Of a stretch of DNA of 42,843 nt, positions 8,384-17,053 are shown piece by piece. A program made the translations under genes and the position numbers. The stretch comes from Tissierellia bacterium. Lineage in GTDB: Bacteria; Bacillota; Clostridia; Tissierellales; Peptoniphilaceae. The notes beneath the pieces are model-generated. The model worked only from the letters and a program-made list of their open reading frames with translations, was not told where the DNA came from and ran no database searches. The stretch lies in assembly GCA_030537815.1 (NCBI GenBank), contig JAUNVF010000019.1, positions 1-42,843 of the forward strand. The letters are read 5' to 3'. Every line of letters begins with the position of its first letter. Positions within the stretch are counted from its first letter, which is position 1.

Positions 8384-9047
8384 ATATGAATCCCTTTATT
8401 AAATTGTATATGATTGGAGCTAATATGGCCGGTATATAATTTACCGCATTCATTTTCTTTAATTCCAGCATTTCAATCCCGAGTACGACGAGTATGACCG
8501 ATCCGATCTGAGTTATCTGCTCTATGGTTACAGGATCCAATATCGGCTGAATCAGATTTGACAACAAGAATATAGCGCCCTGATACAATAGAAGTAGGAA
8601 AGCAGATCCATATATGCTCTTTCCATACATGCTGGCGAATATGATTGCTGAAGAGCCGTCCAATATAGTTTTAAAATATAATATGCTATTATCGCCTTCT
8701 AATCCGGCTTTCATTGGGCCTATGATAGCTAATGCGCCGGTACATTGAATTAGAAAGACTACTAGCATCGCCGATACAAAATTTTCTTTTCCAGAATACC
8801 TTTCTGAAAGCCTATCTATTCTTCCGCTTATATCTATTGAAACTCCGATTATTGATCCTAGAAAGAGTGAAATCATGATGAATATCATATGCTCTGATGG
8901 TATCACCCCTTGAAGCCCCATAATCAATGTAAGTATTCCCATAATCTTAAAAATCGACTCTATATGTTTTTTTGATATATGATTTCTCAAAAATATTCCG
9001 ACACTTCCCCCTATGCAAACAGCTAATGCATTTATAATTACTGCCAT
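8382..9047 (-). CDS. DUF554 family membrane protein (YdfK/YqgA-like)
   Basis: The 221-residue product is almost entirely hydrophobic, with about six or seven membrane segments. It opens with the DUF554 signature: a first helix containing NALAVCIGGSVGIF, then the block SLFLGSIIGVSIDI with the conserved GxxxG-like small residues. Later blocks are QCTGALAIIGPMKAGLEGD and LDGSSAIIFASMYG, both typical of the family. DUF554 proteins are predicted transporters whose substrate I cannot state. The ribosome binding site AGGAGG lies in the last codons of the upstream gene, with two bases between the reading frames, so the two are cotranscribed and probably translationally coupled. Confidence 0.85.
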   Translation of the reverse strand: MAVIINALAVCIGGSVGIFLRNHISKKHIESIFKIMGILTLIMGLQGVIPSEHMIFIMISLFLGSIIGVSIDISGRIDRLSERYSGKENFVSAMLVVFLIQCTGALAIIGPMKAGLEGDNSILYFKTILDGSSAIIFASMYGKSIYGSAFLLLLYQGAIFLLSNLIQPILDPVTIEQITQIGSVILVVLGIEMLELKKMNAVNYIPAILAPIIYNLIKGFI

Positions 9048-9049
9048 TA

Positions 9050-9739
9050 TTAGTCCTCCTGATCTATTGCTATTTTTTTATTGATAAGATATGTCATAAA
9101 TAATATGACGAGATATATAGAATATACTATAAATAAATACACTATTTTGTTAAATTTGTCAAAAAACCCGGTAAAAATCGGCGACCAATTTAAATAAGCA
9201 TAATTTGAATCGATTAATTTATCAGCTGAATATGCTATAATTAAATATATATGTGAATATAAAAATATGGTCTTAAGCTTTGATCTATCTGCTTTCAGCT
9301 CGATAAGATAACAGAAAGAGAGCCATGCTAGAGATATATGTCCAATAAAATATATGAAATTAGTGATATGCGGATAGCTATAGCTCTCGATGACCGGAAA
9401 TAATATGGCTATAACTCCTCCGGGAAATCCCAAATAGGAACCGAATAATTTCATAATATCTGATCTGAAAGGCAATGCCAATAAGATTACGATTACAGCA
9501 ATCCTGCAACTGTAAAGGGGCAAGGCCTCTCTTGGATTAAAGCCCTTTATAAAAAAATACCAGGAATAAAGCATAATTTGCTCTATGACGAGAGATACAA
9601 TCAGTATCTTTTTATAATTTTTATGCTTATTTTTTAAAATTAATAATCCGGCGAATAATATCAGCAGCACAATTATATGTACTCGGCTCATCATCGGGAA
9701 GATATATCCGTCGGTTTTTGTTCTAAATAGATAATTCAT
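9050..9739 (-). CDS. YwaF/TIGR02206 family integral membrane protein
   Basis: The 229-residue product has about seven membrane helices. Family features are an N-terminal segment ending in SRVHI before the first helix, the block LPLYSCRIAVI in the middle, and aromatic-rich loops in the second half. The family has no firm function. I set the start at ATG 9739: TTGGAG lies six bases upstream on the minus strand. The longer reading frame would begin with a TTG at 9751 that is itself part of this ribosome binding site. A minus-strand -10 element is at 9765-9770. It is head-to-head with the RNA methyltransferase gene and forms an operon with the DUF554 gene. Confidence 0.82.
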   Translation of the reverse strand: MNYLFRTKTDGYIFPMMSRVHIIVLLILFAGLLILKNKHKNYKKILIVSLVIEQIMLYSWYFFIKGFNPREALPLYSCRIAVIVILLALPFRSDIMKLFGSYLGFPGGVIAILFPVIESYSYPHITNFIYFIGHISLAWLSFCYLIELKADRSKLKTIFLYSHIYLIIAYSADKLIDSNYAYLNWSPIFTGFFDKFNKIVYLFIVYSIYLVILFMTYLINKKIAIDQED

Positions 9740-9764
9740 GATATGCTCCAAATTTATTTGTTTA

Positions 9765-9773
9765 ATTATACCA
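9765..9773 (-). promoter_or_regulatory. Extended -10 promoter of the ywaF-DUF554 operon
   Basis: Read on the minus strand, TGG followed by TATAAT (9770-9765) is an extended -10 element, 26 bases upstream of the start at 9739. No good -35 hexamer is present. It lies in the 66-base divergent gap with the RNA methyltransferase gene. Confidence 0.5.
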
Positions 9774-9805
9774 TGAATCTTTTATTTTTGAGAAAGGAAG
9801 ATAAT

Positions 9806-10522
9806 TTGAAATATAAATCATATAAAAAAAGCGATGATTACAGCTATGTATTTGGTGCTTTTCCCGTAATTGAATTGCTCGAAAATTCTCCGGAGATCAT
9901 AAGGGAGATAATCATATCTGAAAAATACAATGAAATAGACGAGCTTGTGGGAAAACTCGAGACTAAGGGTATAAAATATAGCATAAGCGATAAAAGTATA
10001 AGGAGAATTGCAGATAAGGGAAATATATATCTGATTGCAGTTTTTGATAAAAAAAGAGGCAGAATTGAGGATGGAAATCATATAGTACTTCACGAGCCTT
10101 CGGATATGGGAAATTTGGGAACCATAATAAGGACTATGTTGGGATTCGGCTTTCGTGACTTGGCTATAGTCGGAAATTCATGCGACCATTTTAATCCCAA
10201 GGTTATCAGGGCTTCGATGGGTGCTTTCTTTAAGATCAATATAGAATACTTTGAAGATATAGATGATTATTTAAATAAATTTAAGGATAGGGAGATATAT
10301 TCTTTTATTTTAAGTTCTGATAATCAGAAGAAATTAGTCGATATCAAATCTTGTGGTAGATACTCTCTGATTTTTGGAAATGAGGGAAGCGGTCTGCCGA
10401 CGAAATTTGAAAGTATTGGAGATTCTGTTCTCATACCGCAATCTGAAGATGTGGATTCTTTAAATCTGACGATTGCAGCGGCGGTGGCGATGTTTTGGTT
10501 TAAGGAGAATGTGGAGATATGA
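9806..10522 (+). CDS. SpoU/TrmH family RNA 2'-O-methyltransferase
   Basis: The enzyme methylates a ribose 2'-OH in tRNA or rRNA using S-adenosylmethionine. The C-terminal SPOUT knot is clear: motif 1 EPSDMGNLGTIIRT with the RASMGAFFKI block behind it, motif 2 LIFGNEGSGLP, and motif 3 VLIPQSEDVDSLNLTIAAAVAMF. The N-terminal part (about 1-85) fits the SpoU substrate-binding domain. I choose TTG 9806 as start (238 residues), because AAAGGAAG sits five bases upstream. In-frame ATGs at 9743 and 9773 lack a binding site and lie in the divergent promoter region. Its stop overlaps the next gene by four bases, heading an operon of four genes. The exact RNA target cannot be told. Confidence 0.88.
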   Translation: MKYKSYKKSDDYSYVFGAFPVIELLENSPEIIREIIISEKYNEIDELVGKLETKGIKYSISDKSIRRIADKGNIYLIAVFDKKRGRIEDGNHIVLHEPSDMGNLGTIIRTMLGFGFRDLAIVGNSCDHFNPKVIRASMGAFFKINIEYFEDIDDYLNKFKDREIYSFILSSDNQKKLVDIKSCGRYSLIFGNEGSGLPTKFESIGDSVLIPQSEDVDSLNLTIAAAVAMFWFKENVEI

Positions 10523-11178
10523 TGAAAAAATTATGGATATTTGATCTCGACGGTACGATAATAGACACATTGGAGTCTATTGCGAACAGTTGCAATCATA
10601 TATTGGATGAATATGGATATAATGCGATAGAAATAGAGGAATATAAATATTTTCTAGGAAATGGTGCGGAATTTTTGATGAAATCCGTATTTGATCGAAG
10701 AGGAATTCCAATGGATAAATTCGATGAGATTTACTCGGCCTATCTAGCATATTATAAGGAAAATCCGACGGGGAATGCAAAGCCCTTCGAAGGAATTAAA
10801 GATTTTATACTCAAATTAAAAAAAATGGGAATAAAGAGGGTGGTTTTATCGAATAAACCTCATGAAGCGGCTGTAAAAGTCGTGAGTGAATTATTTGGAG
10901 AAGAAAGTTTTGATATCATAATCGGCGACAGAGATGATCTGAAGAGAAAGCCGGATCCGGAGGCATTGGATTTGATTTTAAATAAGCTGAAAATAAAAGT
11001 CGGAGATGCCTTTATGGTAGGTGATACAGAGGTGGATATCAGGACGGGAAAGAATGCAGATGTCGATACTATAGCTGTAACCTGGGGTTTCAGGACATAT
11101 GAAGAATTAAAGGCGGAGAAGCCTTGCCATATAGTAGATAAGGTAAAAGATATGAATAAATTTATAGAGGGTGATTAA
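10519..11178 (+). CDS. HAD family hydrolase, phosphoglycolate phosphatase-like
   Basis: The 219-residue protein is a type I HAD phosphatase with a helical cap. Motif I is DLDGT (Asp9 nucleophile, Asp11 acid/base), motif II is VVLSNK, motif III is the Lys of KRKPDPE, and motif IV is GDTEVDI. The layout matches the Gph/PgmB group, which dephosphorylates small metabolites such as phosphoglycolate formed during repair of oxidative DNA breaks. The start codon overlaps the methyltransferase stop by four bases. The next gene starts directly after its stop. The nearby endonuclease IV gene makes a repair-related substrate plausible, but that is an inference. Confidence 0.9.
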   Translation: MMKKLWIFDLDGTIIDTLESIANSCNHILDEYGYNAIEIEEYKYFLGNGAEFLMKSVFDRRGIPMDKFDEIYSAYLAYYKENPTGNAKPFEGIKDFILKLKKMGIKRVVLSNKPHEAAVKVVSELFGEESFDIIIGDRDDLKRKPDPEALDLILNKLKIKVGDAFMVGDTEVDIRTGKNADVDTIAVTWGFRTYEELKAEKPCHIVDKVKDMNKFIEGD

Positions 11179-12306
11179 ATGAAAAAGATAGGATTAGTTG
11201 TTAATCCGATAGCCGGTATGGGCGGTAGAGTAGGATTAAAAGGAACAGATGGTGAAGAAGTTTTAAAAAAAGCGATAGAAATGGGATCTAAACCCGAGGC
11301 GCCGATTAAAGCCGTCAAAGCGCTTGAGAAGATAATGCCTTTAAAAGATGAGGTTGAGGTATTGGTTGCTGAAGGAAAGATGGGAGAGGTCGAAGTAGCG
11401 GACTTAGGATTGAATTACAGAGTGGTATACAAGCCTAAATCCGAAAACACATCTAGTGAAGATACAATTCAGCTTTGCCTCGATTTTGAAAAAGAAGATG
11501 TAGATTTGATTTTATTTGTCGGCGGAGACGGAACTGCGAGAGATATATTCAATGCCATTGAAACTAAGATACCGGCTATTGGAATACCTGCCGGAGTAAA
11601 GATACATTCTCCTGTGTATGGAAATACGCCTGAAAGTGCTGGTCAGCTTGCATTTGAGTATTTAAACGGCGCCGATTTGAGCTTGAGAGATGAAGAGGTA
11701 GTCGACTTGGACGAAGAAGCATTTAGGAGGGACGAGGTCGACGTAAAATTATACGGATATTTAAAAGTACCCTATAATGAAATATACCTTCAAAATCAAA
11801 AATCGCCAAGTCCTCAGTCTGACGAGGCTGCTCAAGAGTCGATTGCATTGGATATAATAGATGATATGGAAGATGGAATCTATTATATAATCGGATCCGG
11901 AACGACGACAATGTATATAATGAAAGAATTAGACTTGCCTTATACGATATTGGGAATAGATATAATAAAAGATAAAAAGTTGGTTGGAAAAGATGTTAAT
12001 GAAAAGCAGATACTCGAGATAGTCGGCAATGAGAGATTTAAACTCATAGTGACGCCTATGGGAGGTCAGGGATATATATTCGGAAGAGGGAATCAACAGC
12101 TCTCGAGCGAAGTTTTAAAAAAGATAGATAAAGACGATATAATAGTCGTTTCGACATCCGGAAAATTGTCGACTCTTGGAAATAGGGATTTGCTCGTATA
12201 CACATTGGATGATGAAGTCGATGAAAAATTGTCCGGTTATTATAAAGTGGTAATAGGCTATGGAAGATATATGATGCATAAAGCGTCGAATGGCAAGAGA
12301 ATATAA
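11179..12306 (+). CDS. ATP-NAD kinase family protein (COG3199 type)
   Basis: The 375-residue product has the NAD kinase/diacylglycerol kinase fold. It opens with LVVNPIAGMGGRVGLKGTDG, the COG3199 phosphate-loop signature. GGDGT follows at 115-119 in LFVGGDGTARDIFNAI, then IGIPAGVKIHSPVYG. This group is larger than ordinary NadK (about 290 residues) and carries an additional C-terminal region with STSGKLSTLG. The likely reaction is phosphorylation of NAD or a related adenine compound; the exact substrate in this subgroup is not settled. The ATG follows directly after the HAD stop codon, and endonuclease IV follows directly after this stop, so the genes are one transcript. Confidence 0.88.
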   Translation: MKKIGLVVNPIAGMGGRVGLKGTDGEEVLKKAIEMGSKPEAPIKAVKALEKIMPLKDEVEVLVAEGKMGEVEVADLGLNYRVVYKPKSENTSSEDTIQLCLDFEKEDVDLILFVGGDGTARDIFNAIETKIPAIGIPAGVKIHSPVYGNTPESAGQLAFEYLNGADLSLRDEEVVDLDEEAFRRDEVDVKLYGYLKVPYNEIYLQNQKSPSPQSDEAAQESIALDIIDDMEDGIYYIIGSGTTTMYIMKELDLPYTILGIDIIKDKKLVGKDVNEKQILEIVGNERFKLIVTPMGGQGYIFGRGNQQLSSEVLKKIDKDDIIVVSTSGKLSTLGNRDLLVYTLDDEVDEKLSGYYKVVIGYGRYMMHKASNGKRI

Positions 12307-13155
12307 ATGGATCAGGAAATCATTTTAGGATGTCATCTTTCGATAAGCAAGGGTTTTAAAGCGGCTGCGGAGATAGCAAATTCCATAGGGGCAAATACAT
12401 TTCAATTTTTCACGAGAAATCCGAGAGGCGGAAGAGCGAAGGCATTAGACCCCAAAGATATTAAAGGCTTAAAGCAGATAATGTCGGAAAATAATTTTGG
12501 ACCTCTAAGCGCACATGGATCTTATACTATGAATTTGTGTTCAAATAAAGAAGATGTCAGAGATTTTGCATCTAGGATAATAATTGACGATATGCTTAGA
12601 TTAAGAGAATTGCCTGAGAATACTGTATATGTATTCCATCCTGGCTCACATGTGGGTCAAGGAGTCGAAGAGGGGATAGAATATATAATAAGGGGATTAA
12701 AAGATGCGGTCGATGTATATCCTGAAGCTAATATAGCATTGGAGGGAATGACCGGAAAGGGATCTGAGATAGGATTTAAATTTGAACATATAAAAAATAT
12801 AATCGATGGAGTCGGCAAAGGGAATCTCGGTATTTGCCTAGACACCTGTCATCTATACTCGGCCGGATACGATATAGTGAATGATCTTGAAGGAGTAATC
12901 TCAGAGATAGATGATACTATCGGGAAAGAAAGGATTATGGCGGTTCATTTGAATGACTCCATGACTGAAATGGGTTCAAATAAAGACAGACATGAAAAGC
13001 TTGGCGAAGGTAGTATAGGAATTGATGCCTTAGTTAGATTTGCATCTCATCCGGCTCTAAAGGGTAGGCCGATAAATTTAGAAACTCCAAATGAAATAGA
13101 CGGTTATGAAAGGGAAATAAAATTAGTTAGGGAATTAATAAGAAAAAGCTGCTAA
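12307..13155 (+). CDS. nfo: Deoxyribonuclease IV (endonuclease IV, AP endonuclease)
   Basis: This cytoplasmic base-excision repair enzyme cuts DNA 5' of abasic sites and trims blocked 3' ends. The 282-residue TIM barrel retains the full trinuclear zinc site seen in Escherichia coli Nfo: His70, His111, Glu146, Asp179, His182, His214, Asp227, His229 and Glu259. These lie in the motifs SAHGSY, FHPGSH, ALEGM, LDTCH, VHLND and DRHEKLG. It is the last gene of a four-gene operon with no gap before it. It lies tail-to-tail with exonuclease III, the other main AP endonuclease, and its stop codon lies inside the terminator hairpin. Confidence 0.96.
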   Translation: MDQEIILGCHLSISKGFKAAAEIANSIGANTFQFFTRNPRGGRAKALDPKDIKGLKQIMSENNFGPLSAHGSYTMNLCSNKEDVRDFASRIIIDDMLRLRELPENTVYVFHPGSHVGQGVEEGIEYIIRGLKDAVDVYPEANIALEGMTGKGSEIGFKFEHIKNIIDGVGKGNLGICLDTCHLYSAGYDIVNDLEGVISEIDDTIGKERIMAVHLNDSMTEMGSNKDRHEKLGEGSIGIDALVRFASHPALKGRPINLETPNEIDGYEREIKLVRELIRKSC

Positions 13156-13173
13156 ATATCAAGCAGCTTTTTT
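13143..13173. terminator. Bidirectional terminator between nfo and xth
   Basis: Stem AAAAAGCTGCT (13143-13153) with AGCAGCTTTTT (13162-13172), eight-base loop, six T on the plus strand and five T on the minus strand. It overlaps the last codons of nfo. Confidence 0.88.
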
Positions 13174-13179
13174 AGTGAG

Positions 13180-13929
13180 TTAAAATAATATTCCGACGGG
13201 ACAGTGATCGCTGCCCATGATTTCAGGATATATCATGGCGTCTTTGAGATTATCTGTAAATCTGTCGGACACTAAGAAATAATCGATCCTCCAGCCTACA
13301 TTTCTCTCTCTTGATTTTGCAAAATAAGACCACCAGGTATAGGCATCTGTTTTATCGGGATAAAAATGCCTGTAGCTGTCAGTAAATCCCGAGTCTAAGA
13401 GCAATGTCAATTTATTTCTCTCCTCATCGGTAAAACCTGCAGATCTCCTATTTGTAGATGGATTTTTCAAGTCGATCTCCTCGTGAGCGACATTTAAATC
13501 ACCACATAATATAACGGGCTTTTCCGAGTCCAGTTCATGCAGATATTCCTTAAACAAATCTTCCCAGAGCATTCTGTATTCAAGTCTTTCGAGTTTTGTC
13601 TTTGAATTTGGCGTATATACATTTACGAGGTAAAAATATTCAAATTCCATTGTTATAACTCTACCCTCGGTATCATGCTCTTCCATTCCTATCCCATATT
13701 TAACTGAAATAGGCTTTACTTTTGTGAATACTGCAGTGCCGGAGTATCCCGGTCTTTCAGCATAATTGTAATACTCTTCGTAATCGGGCAGGTCTAGCGA
13801 CGCTTGTCCTTCCTGCATCTTAATTTCCTGTAAACAAATTATATCCGGATCCATATCCCTTAAAGATTCTACGAATCCTTTTCTTAAAGCAGCTCTAAAA
13901 CCATTAACATTCCAAGAAATGAGTTTCAT
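13180..13929 (-). CDS. xth: Exodeoxyribonuclease III (AP endonuclease)
   Basis: This enzyme of the exonuclease-endonuclease-phosphatase superfamily cuts at abasic sites and degrades 3' ends. The 249-residue protein shows the catalytic set: Asn7 in SWNVNG, Glu35 in LQEIK, Tyr105 in NVYTPNS, Asp144 and Asn146 in CGDLNVAH, and Asp241-His242 in GSDHCP. I start at ATG 13929, because AGGAGG precedes it closely. The longer frame to 13971 adds a hydrophobic stretch with no binding site. It is monocistronic. With nfo it gives this stretch both major AP endonucleases in convergent orientation. Confidence 0.95.
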   Translation of the reverse strand: MKLISWNVNGFRAALRKGFVESLRDMDPDIICLQEIKMQEGQASLDLPDYEEYYNYAERPGYSGTAVFTKVKPISVKYGIGMEEHDTEGRVITMEFEYFYLVNVYTPNSKTKLERLEYRMLWEDLFKEYLHELDSEKPVILCGDLNVAHEEIDLKNPSTNRRSAGFTDEERNKLTLLLDSGFTDSYRHFYPDKTDAYTWWSYFAKSRERNVGWRIDYFLVSDRFTDNLKDAMIYPEIMGSDHCPVGILF

Positions 13930-14081
13930 AAATCCTCCTGTAATAAAAATTCTCAAAATTAAGTATATCATAATTTGATTATTTATAAAGTTTTATAAAA
14001 TTTAAAAGGTCGGAGATTTAACTGTTCAAATAAATGATAAAATATTTTTGATACTTATTTCATTAACTGCATGATATAGTG

Positions 14082-14087
14082 TATAAT
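14082..14087 (+). promoter_or_regulatory. Possible -10 element upstream of the M16C protease gene
   Basis: TATAAT at 14082-14087, 46 bases upstream of the start codon. The best -35 at 17 bases spacing is TTCATT, which is poor. Apart from this, the 204-base gap 13930-14133 between divergent genes shows only AT-rich sequence and the xth ribosome binding site. Confidence 0.35.
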
Positions 14088-14133
14088 TAATGTTGATGAT
14101 TTATTTATTTGAGGAAGAAGAGGAAGTGATAAT

Positions 14134-17040
14134 ATGAATATTGGAGAAATAATTTCAGGTTTTAAATTGATAAGCAACGAAGAGCTGAAGGAAGCTAATT
14201 CAAAAGCTCTTCTTTTTGAACATATAAAGACTGGAGCAAGACTTTTAAAGCTGGAAAATAAAGACGACAATAAGGTTTTTGGAATTGGATTCAGAACGCC
14301 TCCGAAAAATTCTACAGGAGTTGCTCATATAGTCGAACATTCGGTTTTGTCGGGATCTAGGAAATACAAGACGAAAGAACCTTTTATGGACTTGTATAAG
14401 GGAAGTTTGCAGACATTTCTAAATGCGATGACCTTCTATGACAAAACTATTTACCCGGTGGCGAGCAGAAATAAAACTGATTTCAGAAATCTGATGGATG
14501 TTTATCTTGATGCCGTATTTTATCCTGCAATTGCTGAGAAAAAAGAGATTTTCATGCAGGAGGGATGGCATTATGAAATTCTTGAAAAAGATGAAGAAAT
14601 AAGATATAAAGGCGTGGTTTACAATGAAATGAAAGGAGCGATGTCTTCTCCGGAAGATCAGCTTCAGGAATACGTGAACCAGGGACTTTATCCCGACTCT
14701 ATATACAGGTATAATTCTGGGGGAGATCCATATGAAATCCCCAAATTAAGTTATGAAGATTTTATTGAATTCCATAGTAAATACTATCATCCTTCAAATT
14801 CTTATATTTATCTTTATGGTGACGGAGATACTTTTGAAGAACTCGAGTATTTAGATTCTGAATACCTGTCTTCTTTTGACAAAATCGAAGTAGATTCAAG
14901 CATAGATGATCAGAAATTATTTGATGAAAAGAGATATTCTGAATTTGAGTACTCGACGACAGATGAAGTGGAGGGACTAAATAGGGACTATCTCACTTAT
15001 AGTGTGTTGACTTGCGATATACTCGACGATTCATCGATGATTTCAGAACTTTTAAAAGAGGCTCTAATCGATTCAGATGCAGCTCCGATAAAGAAAGCTT
15101 TACTCGATGCGGAAATATGTGAAGATGTCTTTTCACTGGGGTATCCGGTAAAACAAGTTCCATTTTCGATCGCTGCAAAGAATGCCGATAAAAATAGAAT
15201 TAAAGAATTTGAGGATATCATCGACAATGAATTGAAGAGATTGGCAGATGAAGGAATAGATAAAAAATTATTGATATCTACATTAAATAAATTTGAATAC
15301 AATCTCAGGGAGGCATCGGGCTATCCGACGAGGGGGATTATATATTTTATCGAGGCATTTAGGACCTGGCTATACGGAGAGAGTCCTCTTGAGGCTTTAA
15401 AATACGATGATGTACTAGAGAATCTTAGGAAGGGGATAGATGAAGGCATATATGAGAGATTTATAAGGAATAATATCTTGAATAATCCTCATAAATCCAT
15501 CCTATCATTAACTCCTAATAAGGGCTTAAATGACGCTAAAGACAAGGAGCAGGAAGAAGAGCTCAGAAAATTTAAAGAATCTTTATCAGAAGAAGAGATT
15601 GATCAACTCATATCGGAAAACAAAAAGCTTATCGAGATGCAGTTGGAAGAAGATTCAGAAGAAGCTAAGGCTACGATTCCAAAATTGTCTTTGTCGGAAA
15701 TAAATCCCAAACTCGAGAGAATTCCTAGAGAAGTTTTTGAAAATGACGGATATACACTTCTATATCATGATTTATTTACAGGGGGAATCAATTATCTATA
15801 TTTAGTATTCGATATGAAATTAGTAGAACAGGAAGATATTCCATATATATCAGTGCTTTCTGAATTACTAGGCTCTATGGATACAGAAAAGAGGGACAGG
15901 GTAGACCTCGCATCTGAAATATATATCAAGACAGGCGGAATTTACTTCAGCCCCGTCGTCATGAGAGATAAAGAGGATCCAAATAATTATCATCCGAGAT
16001 TCTATATCAATACTAAGGTCTTAGGTCCTGATTTTAGACCGGCTTTTTCTTTGATAGACGAGATGATAAATGAAACTTTATTTGACGATGAAAAGAGATT
16101 TGGAGAAATCATCAGAGAGATTAAATCGAAAATCGAGATGTCGATCTTCCAAGTCGGAAATTCAGTCGTAATGAATAGGGTCAAATCTTATTTTGACGAA
16201 GTTTCAAAATACAATGAACTTTTAAGAGGGATAGATTATTTTAATTTCATTCAAGATATAGAAAAGAATTTAGATGATTCTAAAAAACATATCGAGAAAG
16301 TAAAATCGGTGGCTAAAAAAGTATTTAACAAAGACAATTTAATCGCAAATTTAACGGGAGATAGAGAATCTTTGACAAATGTTCAAGATTCAATGCTAGA
16401 ATTAATTAATAAGCTTCCCGATGCTACGGGCGAAAGATGCAAGATAAAGATTTCAGATGAGTTAAAAAAAGAAGGAATAATGTCTTCGTCGAATGTCCAA
16501 TATGTATCAAAAGCTTCGAGCTTAAAGTCTACCGGATATAAGTATAGCGGTAAGATGGCTGTATTATCAGCAGTACTCAGCAGGGGCTATCTCCACAATA
16601 AAATTAGAGCGATGGGCGGAGCTTATGGAGCTGGGATTTCAATAGGCGAATACAATATAGCTACATTTTCATATAGAGATCCCAATTTAAAAGATACGGT
16701 AAAAGTTTACGATGATATTGCAGATTATCTGAGGAATATTGAGCTTACAAAAGGAGATCTTACAAGTTATATCATCGGGACTATGGGAGGATTTAATCCG
16801 CCTATGACCGCAATGCAAAAAGGAACTATGGATCTTACGATGTATATCCAAAAATCATCTATAGATATCATCGAAGATTATATGAGAGAAGCCCTTGAAA
16901 CAGAGGTTTCTGACTTGAGAGGATTTGCCGACATGATAGAAAAATCAATGGGAGAAGATTATCTGTCTGTCCTTGGCAATAGCGAAAAAATTAAAGAGAA
17001 TGAAGATCTCTTTGATAATATATTTAATTTAAAAAAGTAA
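14134..17040 (+). CDS. M16C family zinc metalloprotease (presequence protease-like)
   Basis: The 968-residue product matches the PreP/Cym1 and Clostridium HypA type peptidases, which degrade peptides inside a closed two-halved chamber. The inverted zinc motif HxxEH is His65-Ile-Val-Glu68-His69 in GVAHIVEHSVLSGS. The conserved block VYNEMKGAMSSPEDQLQ around 165-180 supplies the third metal ligand glutamate. The middle region (about 455-530) is a charged helical linker as in the M16C-associated domain. The C-terminal half carries two further M16 domains without a metal site. No signal peptide is visible, so it is cytoplasmic or exported by another route. It is followed closely by the DEAD-box gene, probably in the same transcript. 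The binding site is purine-rich (GAGGAAGAAGAGG). Confidence 0.92.
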   Translation: MNIGEIISGFKLISNEELKEANSKALLFEHIKTGARLLKLENKDDNKVFGIGFRTPPKNSTGVAHIVEHSVLSGSRKYKTKEPFMDLYKGSLQTFLNAMTFYDKTIYPVASRNKTDFRNLMDVYLDAVFYPAIAEKKEIFMQEGWHYEILEKDEEIRYKGVVYNEMKGAMSSPEDQLQEYVNQGLYPDSIYRYNSGGDPYEIPKLSYEDFIEFHSKYYHPSNSYIYLYGDGDTFEELEYLDSEYLSSFDKIEVDSSIDDQKLFDEKRYSEFEYSTTDEVEGLNRDYLTYSVLTCDILDDSSMISELLKEALIDSDAAPIKKALLDAEICEDVFSLGYPVKQVPFSIAAKNADKNRIKEFEDIIDNELKRLADEGIDKKLLISTLNKFEYNLREASGYPTRGIIYFIEAFRTWLYGESPLEALKYDDVLENLRKGIDEGIYERFIRNNILNNPHKSILSLTPNKGLNDAKDKEQEEELRKFKESLSEEEIDQLISENKKLIEMQLEEDSEEAKATIPKLSLSEINPKLERIPREVFENDGYTLLYHDLFTGGINYLYLVFDMKLVEQEDIPYISVLSELLGSMDTEKRDRVDLASEIYIKTGGIYFSPVVMRDKEDPNNYHPRFYINTKVLGPDFRPAFSLIDEMINETLFDDEKRFGEIIREIKSKIEMSIFQVGNSVVMNRVKSYFDEVSKYNELLRGIDYFNFIQDIEKNLDDSKKHIEKVKSVAKKVFNKDNLIANLTGDRESLTNVQDSMLELINKLPDATGERCKIKISDELKKEGIMSSSNVQYVSKASSLKSTGYKYSGKMAVLSAVLSRGYLHNKIRAMGGAYGAGISIGEYNIATFSYRDPNLKDTVKVYDDIADYLRNIELTKGDLTSYIIGTMGGFNPPMTAMQKGTMDLTMYIQKSSIDIIEDYMREALETEVSDLRGFADMIEKSMGEDYLSVLGNSEKIKENEDLFDNIFNLKK

Positions 17041-17053
17041 AGTGAGGCATAAT

